A stretch of 64,000 nucleotides of DNA from Paramecium tetraurelia. Its lineage: Eukaryota; Ciliophora; Oligohymenophorea; Peniculida; Parameciidae. Numbering within the stretch: position 1 is the stretch's first letter; every line of letters starts with the position of its first letter. Made by a program: the position numbers and the translations under genes. Location: NCBI RefSeq assembly GCF_000165425.1, contig NW_001799066.1:764601-828600 (forward strand), in the 5' to 3' direction. Positions 12,313 through 24,500 of this stretch are shown one piece after another. The notes beneath the pieces were generated by a model. It was not told the origin of the DNA. It did not search any database and saw nothing but the letters and a program-made list of their open reading frames with translations.

Positions 12313-15300
12313 TCAAAAATATAAATCTAAATCTATTTTACACAATTTATCATATGGTAAAGATTATATTTACTATAACTGTTATTTCTTTTGCATTATT
12401 TTTTAATTATTGTTCTAGCTACCATTTGAATTCATTTTACTGCTTTTCATTTAGTGTCTCTCGCACATGTAATTACTCAAACTTTCAACATAAGGAGGAT
12501 CAATAGTCCATACTCCACTTTATACCCAATTGGTCGTTAAATTTTTAATAACTTAAAATCCCTTTCCTAAATTGTTATCAAATAATCCACGTAGACAAGC
12601 ATAAGTGCAATATATAATCGAAATATTATTGGAATAAGAACTGAGTACTCTGACAATCTAATACTCCTTTCGATTCAAATAATTGCATTTTTAGATGAAT
12701 GGCTTGAAATGACATTGCATAAGAATAGTGCCATTCGTACCACACCAAAATAATTGTTTATTTAGTACACAAGAACATTTCATGCCAGCCATTACCTAAT
12801 CTCCACTCATTTATGATAACTTAGGTTTGTTGATGTTCTCAAAGTCACCAGTTCCCAATTAGCCATGCTCATTACATCCCCAAATAAATACTTTTTTCAG
12901 AGAACTTAAAGCTATTACATGCTTATATCCACATTCCACCTAAATTATTTTTTCATTAAATGGCAATCTTTCCACTTGTTCTCTAGTTTTGTTATCCCCT
13001 AATCCCAATTGACCTTTCTCATTTTGACCATAACCGTACAACCCTCCATTTTCACTTAAAAGTATTGTAAATGCACTTCCACATGACAATGAGGTGATTT
13101 TCACATTCATTTAAATACATTTTAATTAATCATACACTTTACCTTCTGATATAAACAGGATTCTATTTCTATAAGCCTTGATAAATTCAACATTCTCGTG
13201 TAACAACTTAGGATGCTAAATATATTTATGTTAAAGACAACCCCAAATAAACAACCTATTATCATTTTGTTATAAGAGACAATGATTTTATCCCATTGAC
13301 ATACTTTTCATCTTCCCAGTAAAACTCAATGGGGTTGGATTATGTTTCTCTCCGTCCTATGTGAATCCTAATTAACTCATATCATTTAAGCCCCAACCAT
13401 ATAATTTATTACAACATGCCCCAATTGTTGTATTTTCACCAACTTAAATAAATTATAATGGATTTTCCTTTTCAAAACTTTGGATAAATAAATCCTTGTA
13501 GTTCGATGCAAATGTTCCATTATAACTATCAGAAGTATCTGAGATGATCTCCAAATCTATAATAAAAGCAAACAAATATATTTTAGGCTAAATCAATGAT
13601 TCCATCCCCAAAATCAATGCTGAATCATAATCAGTTTTTTAACCCATTTTTAATCCAAATAGATCACTCTCCTCCTGTAACTTTTGCTGTTGTAATTATT
13701 ATTCTAGTGGTAAAATGTATTGATCATATTATTATTTTAATTCTCTTCTCCTTGGTAATATCATTCTAAATCTCCTCTGAATTATTACAGCAGCTTATCT
13801 CATTCTCTAAAATACACAACTCAAATGTTTCATTCTAAAGAAACCTTGAATTAAATAGGCCGCTTCATGCATTTTGCTTAATCTCACTCTTACAATATAT
13901 CCTCTAGCCCATCTCTAAATAGTTTTTATTCTTTTTTCCATTCTTATTCTTCTTCCTACTTCCTTAATTTATTAGATTTCTTTTTTGTGATGTTTTCTAG
14001 TATAATAACCTCGATAGTATTTTTATATTATTATGGCAGCATTAAATCTTACCTAATCCCAAGATTTATCAATAACAATGTTCAAAATTCTTCTAATATT
14101 TAAATATTACATAATTCTCTTTTAAATTCTGCTAATTCTAAAATTTTTTTGTATTTTCCTTATGCATTCTATTTTTTTTTTAAATTTATTCTGATGTATT
14201 TTACTTAAAATAGCATACTTTAAATATTCAATCTGTTTTTTATATAACTTTTATTTCTTTCTGATTTAGTACATATAATAAAATTTTTGAATGAGAGTAG
14301 CAGCTTTCATTTTTTTTCTAAATTGTATTTTTCTTAATTTTCTTTTAATCTTTTTTGCAACTCTTTTAATCATTGCCATAAACTTTTTGAATTTCTCTCT
14401 CAATTAACCTCTTCGAAAAGCAGATTAAATACATCTAGCCTTATCATTCTTCTCTTTCATCAATAATGTGTAAATCTTATCAATCTAGGTCATTCCTGCT
14501 TCTTATATAAAGATTTATGTATTTCCAAATAAATATAAATCCTTAGGTAATTCACTAAATTATTCCTAGAACATTTTTTAATCCAATGCTTTATAATCTT
14601 TATTTAACGGATCCTAAAACCCACCTTCTTAAATGAATCTATATTTTAGGTAAAACCTCCAAAAGTCTACTCGAATAGGGAATGATTCTTTTCTAACTTT
14701 TAATGAGTCTAAAACACCTAAATATCGAATTTATTTCATGGCATATTTATTATCTAATTTATTTGGAACCAATTCATCATTTGGTTTGATACATCGAATA
14801 AAATGAACTCCACACGATTGTAATTCTGTCATTAAACTTTTCATTTCATTTTTAATCTTAACAACAATTGACTTTGGTTTTGGTTATAATTAGACCATCT
14901 AGCTATTACATTTTGCTTCTAAAAGTAATTATGGAATTTCATCTTGATTTTTTTCAACAAATTCTTAGCAAGTATATTCTACATCTTTAGCAGTATGCTT
15001 TATAGTAAATGTAGGCTTTACAGAACTGGCAAATTTGAGTTCTTTTCTAAAAGATTATAATAATTATTAGTCAGATTAATTTAACCTACATGCTTAATCA
15101 ATAAGATTAAAAAAACAAACAGGAGGTTTATCAAACATATCAATCAATTAAGTGTTGTCTTCAAATTTAATACTATCGACAAATTTTTCTAGACCTTCTC
15201 TTACAAATATTTTTTTCTCTTCTTTGAAAACGTATTCAATATATAATTAATGCAGTCTTTCATTTGAATAATTAATCATCATTTACTCAAATCCATTAAA

Positions 15301-16506
15301 ATTATCGAAAACTTCAAAACCATAGATATCCAATAGACCAATATATGTTGTTTTTTCCTGTTTAGTAATCAAGGTTTCATTAAGCTTCTCTATAATCCAA
15401 TTAAATAATCTTTCATAAATTTCTTTAGCCCAAGAATCCCTTATTCTTATACAATCAAGTAATTTAATAGGTGACATAATCTTTTCTTTTCCATAGATAG
15501 CTTACTTTAAGGTTAATGCCTTAACAATATCGTTGAAATCATAATCTAATAATTAGCAAATTTATTTCAATAGATCCTCGTTTTTTACACTACAAGGATT
15601 GGTGTTACCATAATTGCTATCATCAAATTATAATTCTCCTATCAATAAAACAGAATAAACAACTTAAAATACGGCTTCAGCATCAATATTAACAGTAGTG
15701 AATGCTTAGATCAATTCATCAAAAAATTTCTAACTGAAATAATTATCTGTGCCCAAATAATTAAAATTTTATCTTTAATACTTTGGATTGCCAAATAATA
15801 AATAAAATATGTGAAAATTTCTATCTGATTTGGAATGTGAAACAACTCTACTCTTTTCCAACAGATAATTTACAATGTCTCCTCCAACAATTTATTATTT
15901 TTAATTAACAAAGAGTCTAGTATACTTTCCAAATCTACTGGAATTCTTGTTTCTAATTGTTTTAGCATTACCAAATGCTTCTAAGATTGGATTACACCCC
16001 ATAATCTTATCAGACAATTCACTTTCTTCGGAATTAACACTGGTTAATAGATTAAGACAATATCTTGCATTTTCTGTTTTGCCTGCTCCACTTTCCCCTG
16101 ATATGACGATGGCTTAAGTTTTTTCAGTCAATTTGGTAAAAGCATATGCAGCAATTGCATAGGTGTGAGGTGTAATTGATTTATAGTTATGACGTTTTCT
16201 AATAATATATTCTACATATTCTTATAGATTTGCATCGAGACTCTTAAATGGATTAATAACAATCAGAGTTGGTCCAACATATGTAAATATTTAATCGTTT
16301 TTGTATCTCTCACTTAAGTTATATAAAAGTTATGGATCATTAATTATAGCCAGATTGACCATGTCTGCTTAAACATCCTCACATCTTTCCCACACCTGTC
16401 CATTCAATTTCCGACCATTTTCTTCACTTATATAGTTGTTTCCATCTGCAATTATACCTTTTATAAAATTATCACTCTCTAAAACCCAAACTTTATTACT
16501 AAACAT
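12313..16506 (-). CDS. Myosin heavy chain with IQ neck and C-terminal RCC1 repeats
   Basis: About 1380 aa, with some short introns. The N-terminus [18 protein letters not shown] is followed by [17 protein letters not shown]-loop [12 protein letters not shown] (near residue 133), switch [11 protein letters not shown] and switch [15 protein letters not shown], so the ATPase motor looks intact. From about 14.4 to 13.7 kb the protein is R/K-rich with IQ-like motifs for calmodulin-type light chains (for example [12 protein letters not shown]). The tail, about 13.65-12.5 kb, carries RCC1 propeller repeats such as [19 protein letters not shown] and [21 protein letters not shown]1 domains bind proteins or chromatin and some act as GTPase exchange factors, so the tail may recruit cargo. 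The start codon lies about 32 bp from the divergent PDI start. Confidence 0.93.
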
Positions 16507-16538
16507 TCTAGAATAATAGTGATGTGTTAATTATTTTA

Positions 16539-17897
16539 ATGAACAAAGTTATCTGTCTTCTTTCACTATTGTTGGCTACTTCTTATGCACTTTATGACTC
16601 AAGATCCAAAGTACAACTCCTAACCCCTCAGACTTTCAGAGAGAAGGTGCTAAATTCTAAATCTCTTTGGATAGTGGAATTCTTTGCTCCATGGTGTGGT
16701 CATTGCAAAGCCCTTGCCCCAGAATACGAAAAAGCAGCAAAAACATTAGAAGGAATTGTGAATATAGCTGCAGTGGATGCAGATGCTCACAAAGATCTCG
16801 GAGGACAGTATGGTATTTAAGGATTCCCTACAATCAAATTTTTCGGAGAAAACAAAAATTCTCCATCTGATTATCAAGGAGAAAGATCAGCATAGGCAAT
16901 AATCAACTTTGCATTAGAATAAGTCAAATCGGTAGATATCTTTTCTATTTATTTTAGACTGTAAATGGTAGGTAAAAAGGTAGTTCTTCAAATAAAAATC
17001 AATAAAAATAATCCTCTGGTTCTGGATCTGGCTCAGGATCAGGATCAGGATCAGCCGATGATGTTATTGTTCTTACAGATTCAAATTTCGATGAAAATGT
17101 TCTAAAATCTAAGGATTCTTGGTTTGTTGAATTTTATGCTCCTTGGTGTGGTCACTGTAAGAAACTAGAACCAGAATGGAATAAATTAGGATCAGAACTC
17201 AAGGGAAAGGTCAAAGTGGCTAAGGTTGATGCCACTGCAAATACCTAATTAGCCACTCGTTTCGGAGTTTCAGGATATCCAACTTTGAAATTCTTCCCTG
17301 CAGGTTTCTCTAATGATTCAGAAGCAATCTCTTATGATGGAGCCAGAGATTCTTCTGCAATGATAGAGTATGCTTTAGAATAATCTAACAAATCAAAGAA
17401 GGTGGAAGTAGTAGAGTTACTATCAAAAGATGTTTTAACAGAAAATTGCATAGATTTCAATGGTATTTAATTATTTTTATTATTTAGGTGTGTGTATTAT
17501 TGCTTTTCTTCCTCACATTTATGATAGTAATAAGTAAGAGAGAAACTAATATATCAATTAATTATTAGAAGTGGCAAAATCTTTAAAAAATAAACCAGTC
17601 AATTTCTTATGGACTTAAGGAGGAGATAACTACGAATTTGAAGAAGCATTCTAATGTGCTGCAGCTCATCCTTCTGTTATGGCTTTGAGTGGTAGAAAAT
17701 CTGTTTATGCTAAACTCAAAGGTGCTTTTAGCAAATAAAATATCGAATAGTAATCAAATTATATTAACTTTAGATTTGTCAATAATGCATTAAACGGAAG
17801 AGAACACTTCAATCAATATTCTAGGCTTCCTAATTTTAAAAAGGTTGAAAAATGGGATGGATAGGACCACAAACCAGTTTATAATGATGAATTTTGA
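16539..17897 (+). CDS. Protein disulfide isomerase, two thioredoxin domains (PDIA6/P5 type)
   Basis: Introns of 26 and 25 nt leave 1308 nt, or 435 aa. [17 protein letters not shown] is a signal peptide. Two thioredoxin domains each carry the active site APWCGHCK, at about residues 50 and 200, joined by a (Ser-Gly)n linker near 17020-17050. The C-terminal third matches the P5-type non-catalytic domain. It oxidises and isomerises disulfides in the ER lumen. The last residues are YNDEF, not KDEL, so a variant retrieval signal is possible. I chose the second in-frame ATG (16539) because it starts the signal peptide directly. An upstream in-frame ATG at 16524 would add MLIIL. Confidence 0.93.
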
Positions 17898-18031
17898 TTA
17901 TTTTGTGATTGAATAATTTATCGTTATCATTGTTTAAATTTCTTATATTTTTGTATATTTTATTGAAATAGTATTATTCCTTCAATTTCCTTAATTATTA
18001 AAGAAATAAAATTATTAATTGTATATTTCTG

Positions 18032-18629
18032 ATGCAGCAGGAAGAAGAACAATATTCTTGTTTAGAGGAGTTCTTTATTGACAGTTGCAGATTTGGGTAA
18101 GCATTTAATACATAGTTAGAGATTATGAAGATGCGATTGGATGCTTTGAAGATAATGTTGATTTATTTTGGATTGACATTAATTAAAATAATTGCATTCG
18201 TATATTTACTCATATTTTAATTAGATATGGTATCGGCTAATGGTCATTTATCTATTCTTGTAGAAATTATCTAGTATTCAAAAAAAAACAATATTGATCT
18301 GCATAAACTAATAAATCATTAAAATCAATATGGTTGTACCCCTCTACGTAAATAATCCAATTTTATTGAGATTGGGCTGTATTCAATAATTAATTAGCTA
18401 TAATACCAGTATTGTTGTAGAATGGAGCAGATATTTCAATCAAAAACTTAAACGGATTAACATGTATAGACGAAGCTGTCTCACTTGATAAAACAGAAGT
18501 TGTAGTAAGGCATTCTATTATTCTTAGGAATTGTTATCAAAAAATATATCTTTAACCGAAGACTAATAATAGACCTTTAATGAAGCTACTGATATAATAG
18601 AATAGGATGATGAAGATTCAGTTGAATGA
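18032..18629 (+). CDS. Small ankyrin-repeat protein
   Basis: Four introns (23, 25, 23 and 23 nt) leave 504 nt, or 167 aa. Ankyrin signatures are YGCTPLHWAVFNNQLAIIPV and NGADISIKNLNGLTCIDEA. The tail is acidic (IEQDDEDSVE). Repeat number and size resemble yeast Yar1-like or other short ankyrin adaptors, but orthology was not established. Each intron is essential to keep the frame, so the model is firm. It lies 134 bp after the PDI gene on the same strand. Confidence 0.85.
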
Positions 18630-18731
18630 TTGTTTATATATTTTTATAGTTAATACAAAATAGACTTACTTTGTAACAAAAATAATACTAATGCTTTGTA
18701 ATTTTAATTATTTAATAATCAAAAATTAACA

Positions 18732-20743
18732 ATGAGCGTTAAAAAACAATCATATGCAGGAAGCACAACAGATTATTCAGAAGCTATGTTTCAACCAAAT
18801 TTTACACAGAGAAACCTAAGCCTGAACTAAAATTACCAATTACCTCCCTAAAATCAATAATTTGCTCAATAATAGCCATTTCAAAACTAAAGGATTTCAT
18901 TTGGTTAAGGGGATATGTGTCAACCTTAACAAACTATGCCAAAGCAAAGATCTGACTACAACTATCAACCTCAATATCCAGTAACTGACATAAATAGTAC
19001 ATTTACAATGCTGCCCAAAGTATTTGAAATGGATTAAGATTTCTTACCTTAAGAAATCCTATTCCTGTTATCAGAAGAGAATAATCATCTTGATAGATTC
19101 AGAAAAAAAGTAGATAGGGAAAAGGAAAAAATCAAAAGAGATGTTAGCTCCATTAAGTTGGAAATTTCAAATATGATTGAAGATCTTGGAGTTTAGATGT
19201 AACAGTTTGTAGATGAACATTATAAAAGATATTTGAATGTTTATGCTGCATTTAAGGATGAGGTTATTCAATTTAAGAAAACAAAGTTAGAAGCCCCTCT
19301 AAATCTAGTACCTCCTCCACCCCCAAATAATTTTGGAGACTGTTCAAATGCTAACTTGATCAAAGAGTTAGAAGAAATGAAATATTAAAATTATGTTAGC
19401 AAAGTAAATGCATACATAAGCAATTTGGCCAGATAAAGAGTTGAATAAATATAAATTGTTTCAAAAGAATTATTATAATTGACAAGTCAGAATAGCGAAT
19501 TCTATCACTCAGAAGCAACTTTGAGATAACTGAATATTATAAAATAAGAAGTGGAAGAAAGATTAATTACCAAATTTGGTGACATGACCAACTACATCCT
19601 ACCTTTAGATTTTATGGAACAAAGTTAGTAGAAGTAAATGCCTTAGGAAATTAAAAGTTAAAGTAAACTCAATCTGGAGACATAATCTCTTCCTTAATCA
19701 GCTATCAAAATAAATCCTTACTTAAATATCTAGGAGCCAAAATTAACTACTCTAAACTTTGAGCAGCAATTGAATTAATTTAATCAATCCTCATAGACAA
19801 TATAATAGTCTCCAATCCTATAATTACAAAATCACTTTATAAATACGCATACGATTTAAGGGAAGGTCACTGAATTATAAGAAATTTAGTCCTAAGATAT
19901 TAGACATAATGGAATGATACTTTGTTTTATCAATATCAAAGACAACCTTATTGCCACTGGGTCTAAAGATACTTTCATTAATATTTGGGATAATTCTTCT
20001 CTGGTATCTTAATTGAAGGGTCATACTGATGGGGTTTGTACATTAACTACTATTAAAGCAAATAATGTGCCTTTCTTCTTAGCATCTGGAAGTGATAATG
20101 GAGATAAATCAATTAAGATATGGAATTTATCAACTTTAAAAGAGCATAACACTTTAGTAGAACATCAAGCAGCTGTAGTTGCATTATTATCATTGGATGA
20201 TGGGTCAACTCTTGTTAGTGGATCATATGATAAATCCTTATTAATTTGGAATATCGATAATTAAAAACCAATTTAAAGATTAACTGTTCATTCAAATGCT
20301 GTAACTTGTCTCACTTTAGCAAAAGGAAGATTCATTTCCGGAGGATTAGATCAAAATATCAATGTGTGGAAAATTATCAAAAATGCTTAAGGATAGTTTT
20401 AATAAGCATAATTAGAAAGAACTATAAAAAATCAAACTCTTGTTTGTGCTTTGAATATTGTTTAGATCCAAAATAATGTATTTAATATAATAATTTATAG
20501 ATCAAAATTATTAGTGGAGGAAAAGATGGTAAACTTAGAGAGTTTGATGTCAATACTGGTGAACTATTGTCATCATAGCAAGTAACTAATGGTCCCATTG
20601 TGGAAATGATTGTTGCATAAGATTATGTGAATTATTCGATTATCTCAATGTCAAATAAAGTAACAATATTTATAGATTATCCAATAGGATAGAAATTTAG
20701 TGATGACCAGTTAAGGAGTAAATAAAGTTTTGGATACAAATGA
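18732..20743 (+). CDS. Coiled-coil WD40-repeat protein
   Basis: One 23-nt intron near 20478-20500 leaves 1989 nt, or 662 aa, starting MSVKKQSYAGSTTDYSE. Residues 1-90 are Q/P/N-rich, residues about 100-330 are helical coiled coil with a PPPPPNN break, and the C-terminal 270 residues form WD40 blades: NLIATGSKDTFINIWDN, LKGHTDGVCTLTT, SGSDNGDKSIKIWNLS and LVSGSYDKSLLIWNID. It is probably a scaffold. No ortholog was assigned. An out-of-frame continuation just past the stop (20700-20870) is discussed in the findings. Confidence 0.88.
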
Positions 20744-20918
20744 CCAAGTATTCATTGAGTTTGGATGTGGAGTTTACCCAAAAATGGAAGTTGTCGATAA
20801 AGGAGGACAATTATAGTTAAATATTATCTCATAAAAGCAGGACATTTAGAAGATATTTAAGTATATCATTTGATTTAAAACATATATATATATCAAAGAT
20901 TAATTATTATCTATCTAT

Positions 20919-21476
20919 TCAACATTTTAGTTGTTCTATTAATTGAATAATTTAACTATAAATCCCTTCTATTGATGATTGTTATTCATTTAACTCTTTT
21001 ACGCATCTTTATTATTAAATGATTTATTGATCTGGATCTATTAATTCAAGCTATTTCTCTTGTGCCTATCTTAATAATTGAATAAATTAAGTTTTATATT
21101 GAAATGGAATATTAATATAAACCGATCCATCATTTCTTATAAAGCTTTTTGTATCATTATTATGTTGTACACATATTTAGCATTTTTATAAACATAACAG
21201 AACCTCATTGATTATTTTCTCTAAACTATCCAATTATTATATTCTTTATTCAAATTTCTTAGGGTCAATCATATCTCCAAATTATTAATCTATAATTTGT
21301 ATTGCCAACTTTTATTTCATTTCTTATATTTTATTTGCATTGTTTAATATTGTTATATAATCAAATTACAGTTTTTCATCTGATTGCAATTAATATTTTT
21401 TATTTAGGATGTTGTAACAAACCCCATATGTAATTTATTATTAGGCAACTGCTTGTTATGTCCATGGATTCTTCAT
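20919..21476 (-). CDS. Small intronless coiled-coil protein
   Basis: This is an uninterrupted 186-codon frame (185 aa) starting MKNPWTQQAVAQQQITYGV. The middle (MKQKLAIQIIDQQFGDMIDP, FEQRIQQLDSLEKIINEVLL) and C-terminal parts predict amphipathic helices. An aromatic segment SVYINIPFQYKTQFIQ lies between them. No family is recognised. It diverges from the TPR/IQ gene with 85 bp between start codons. Confidence 0.65.
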
Positions 21477-21561
21477 TAAATGTTTACTTCTTTAAATTTT
21501 GAATTTGTTGTTAATAATTCAAATTAATAAAAATGGACTAATAGTTTTTATTAATATATAA

Positions 21562-24500
21562 ATGAAATAAGCCTTATTAAAATTAAGAGACAATAAATTA
21601 CTTGAGGCATTCTCTTACTTTGAATAGCATAAGCCCTTTGAAGAAGGAGCTTAAATACTTATAAAATACTCCCTCACTTAAGAGTCAAATATTAAGGAAT
21701 TGATATATAGATGGATTCTTCGTAATACAAATTCGCCAAATATCAAATTAGATGTATATAACTTATTAGGTAATTCTTTTTTAACACTAAGGTTGTACTC
21801 TGACAAACAAAGATCAATAAATCGAGATCTTAAACGAAGCCCTAAAATTGACTGTTGCACATGAATTAAATCCCTCTACAACCCTAATCAATTTAACGCA
21901 TCTATTCTAAACTCAAACAGCACCAGAGAGCATTACAAATTGCATTACAATCAATTGAGTGTTCAGTTGGCAAATAATTGGTAATCGCATATCATAATGC
22001 AGCTATCGAATACAAAGCATTATCATAGGATGAATAAAGCAAAAGATTTCATGAAAAAGCATACGAATAGAGTGTTGAACTATTTGGACACTAAGACCCC
22101 CTGACTTAAAAATTAACTAAATATGTAGAAAAATTACCTCCAAAACAAATACCTGTTTAAAATAAATTTAGATTAAGAAGTGCCTCAAGACACGGAGAGG
22201 AGACAAAATCCTTTTACTACAAAAGACCTATATCAAGGATTGATTCATTCACACAGTCATTAAATTAATCTATCAATCAATCTGATGATGCCAATTATAA
22301 ATCCAATAGTTAAATCAAAGGTAAAAGACAGAAAACTTTGAATTAATCGTTTTTGACATCAAGTAATGACTTTAATGAAGAAGAGGAATGCGTGATTTCA
22401 AAATAATTGCAAAATGAAATTGAGACTTAAAGTAAAATCAGATAAAGATTTTTGTAATCTATTCATCAATAAAACATCTAACTACTAGAGAGAAAACTAA
22501 AAAAAAGAAACAGTTATCATATTAATTTCTCTTAGGAATCCATAGTAAATGTTGAATGTTAGGATTAAAAATCTTAAGATTTTATTCATTTTGAAAATTA
22601 ACAGCCCGATGGATAATTTGATTCTATGATACCTATAAATTAATAAGAAGATCTTACCTATGATGATCAAGAATTAATTATCAATTAGATTAGGGGATTT
22701 GAATCATAAAAGGAAATTACATTTGCATCGTTTGCTAATTAAGAAACATTTGAAAATACTTTTGAGTAAAAGAATAAATAGGGAAATGCCATTTGTAAGA
22801 TATAAAAGTGGTATCGCAAAAAATAAAGGAATCACTCCCTTAAAAATAATTAAATTAACCCACAGGTTCAAGCGTAGGCAGCTCTCAAAATATAAAGATC
22901 TTATAGAAGAATGCTCTAATAGAGATTGATGCAACTGAAGAAAAAAAATAAAAAATATGTAAAATACTTAACAATATCTAAATTATCAATAGAAAACGAA
23001 TAAGAATATTGCTTAATAATTGCTAAGAAGTACTAGAATGAGATCTTATATGTGATTAATGAGTTGAAGAATAAGCGATAGAGGAAAAGAGCAAAAGTTT
23101 ATAGATAAAGTTTTGAATTAGAGCAGTTACATTCTAAGTATCGTTCATTTGATGAATTTTGTTAAAAAACTAATATGTCAGCAAGAATGAACTTAATTGC
23201 TTATAAATAGGCTCGAGCAATCAATTATAAAGAAATTAGCACCTTATTTTATGTTCATAATAATTAGCTTAATTTATATGGAGTCACAGATGCTTTATCA
23301 AATGAATTGATGGAGTCTGATATTGATGAAAAAACTTCAATTTCTTCTCGTAGATCACCAATTAAATTAACTAAATTAATGAAACTATAGTCTTTATTGA
23401 GGGGATATTTGGCAAGAAAATAGTAAGAGTTAATTAAAAATCAGAAATATAAACATAAGAGATTTATAGAAAAGATCTAAGGAGGTTATTTCATTTTAAT
23501 TTTTAAAGAAGAAAATGTGATACAATTCTACAATCTTTAACAAAAGAATTTATGTGAAAACGAGATGATCATTCCTGATTCAGTCATTAAATTTTTTGGT
23601 CCAATCAATAGATAAAATTGTAGTGAGATATTTTATGCTACTAATAATAAGATATTATTTACTGACGATGCTCAATATATTATTGATAAAGATACTAGAT
23701 CAAAGGAGAAGATTGATTATACTTTATTAGAGAGAGCCGCCAAGAAAATTTAAAGAGTGTTGAGAACTAAGATAAAATTCTTTGATTCATCAATACTAAA
23801 ATATAAAGCCATAACTTTAAAAGCAAAATAATGTTAATTATTATTTAAAATAAGAAAATCCATTTTGTTTGAATAAAAATATCATATTATCTTAACTGCC
23901 TCTGGTTAAATTTATTAAGAACATTAAGAATTGCTTATTGAAGGAGGAATCGTATAAAAGAAGTATTCTAATCTTAAAATTGCTTAATGTTGTCAGAGAT
24001 TGTTTTAGGATATATCCATTTCTGATTTCACTCAAGTGACCAAAATAATTTTGGATGAAATTGACTTTGAATGGAAAAACGAAAAACTTCATTTAAAATG
24101 TCATAGTTTAGAAGAAGTTTATGGATTTCTTATGGAGAGGTAATTAATAAGTTTGATTATATAGAAATTATTCTTCATTTAAGGAAAGCTTGAAGGATGC
24201 TGCAAACAAAGAACCCACCTTCTTAGGCAGAAATTACTTAAGTAGGAAAATATATTGTTAGTAATATCTAAAGAACAGATTTGAAATTGAGGACAGACCG
24301 ACAATATTTTGTACAATGCCAGATCCTTCTGTTTATCAAATTACATACATAAAGAATCTTTATTTAGAGAGATTAAAGAAAAAGTATGAGTAAAAGAGAA
24401 AGGATAAGCAGGTTGGAAACAATATCAATCATTATGTTAATAAATTTCCTTCTGTTTTTAATTATGAATGGATTCAAGATCCTGATGAACTATATTTGGA

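Noticed and set aside
21860-21910. TA-bounded 26-bp internal eliminated sequence explaining the frameshift
   Set aside because: Removing 26 nt would shift the frame by two, while one is needed, and the ends do not match the IES consensus.
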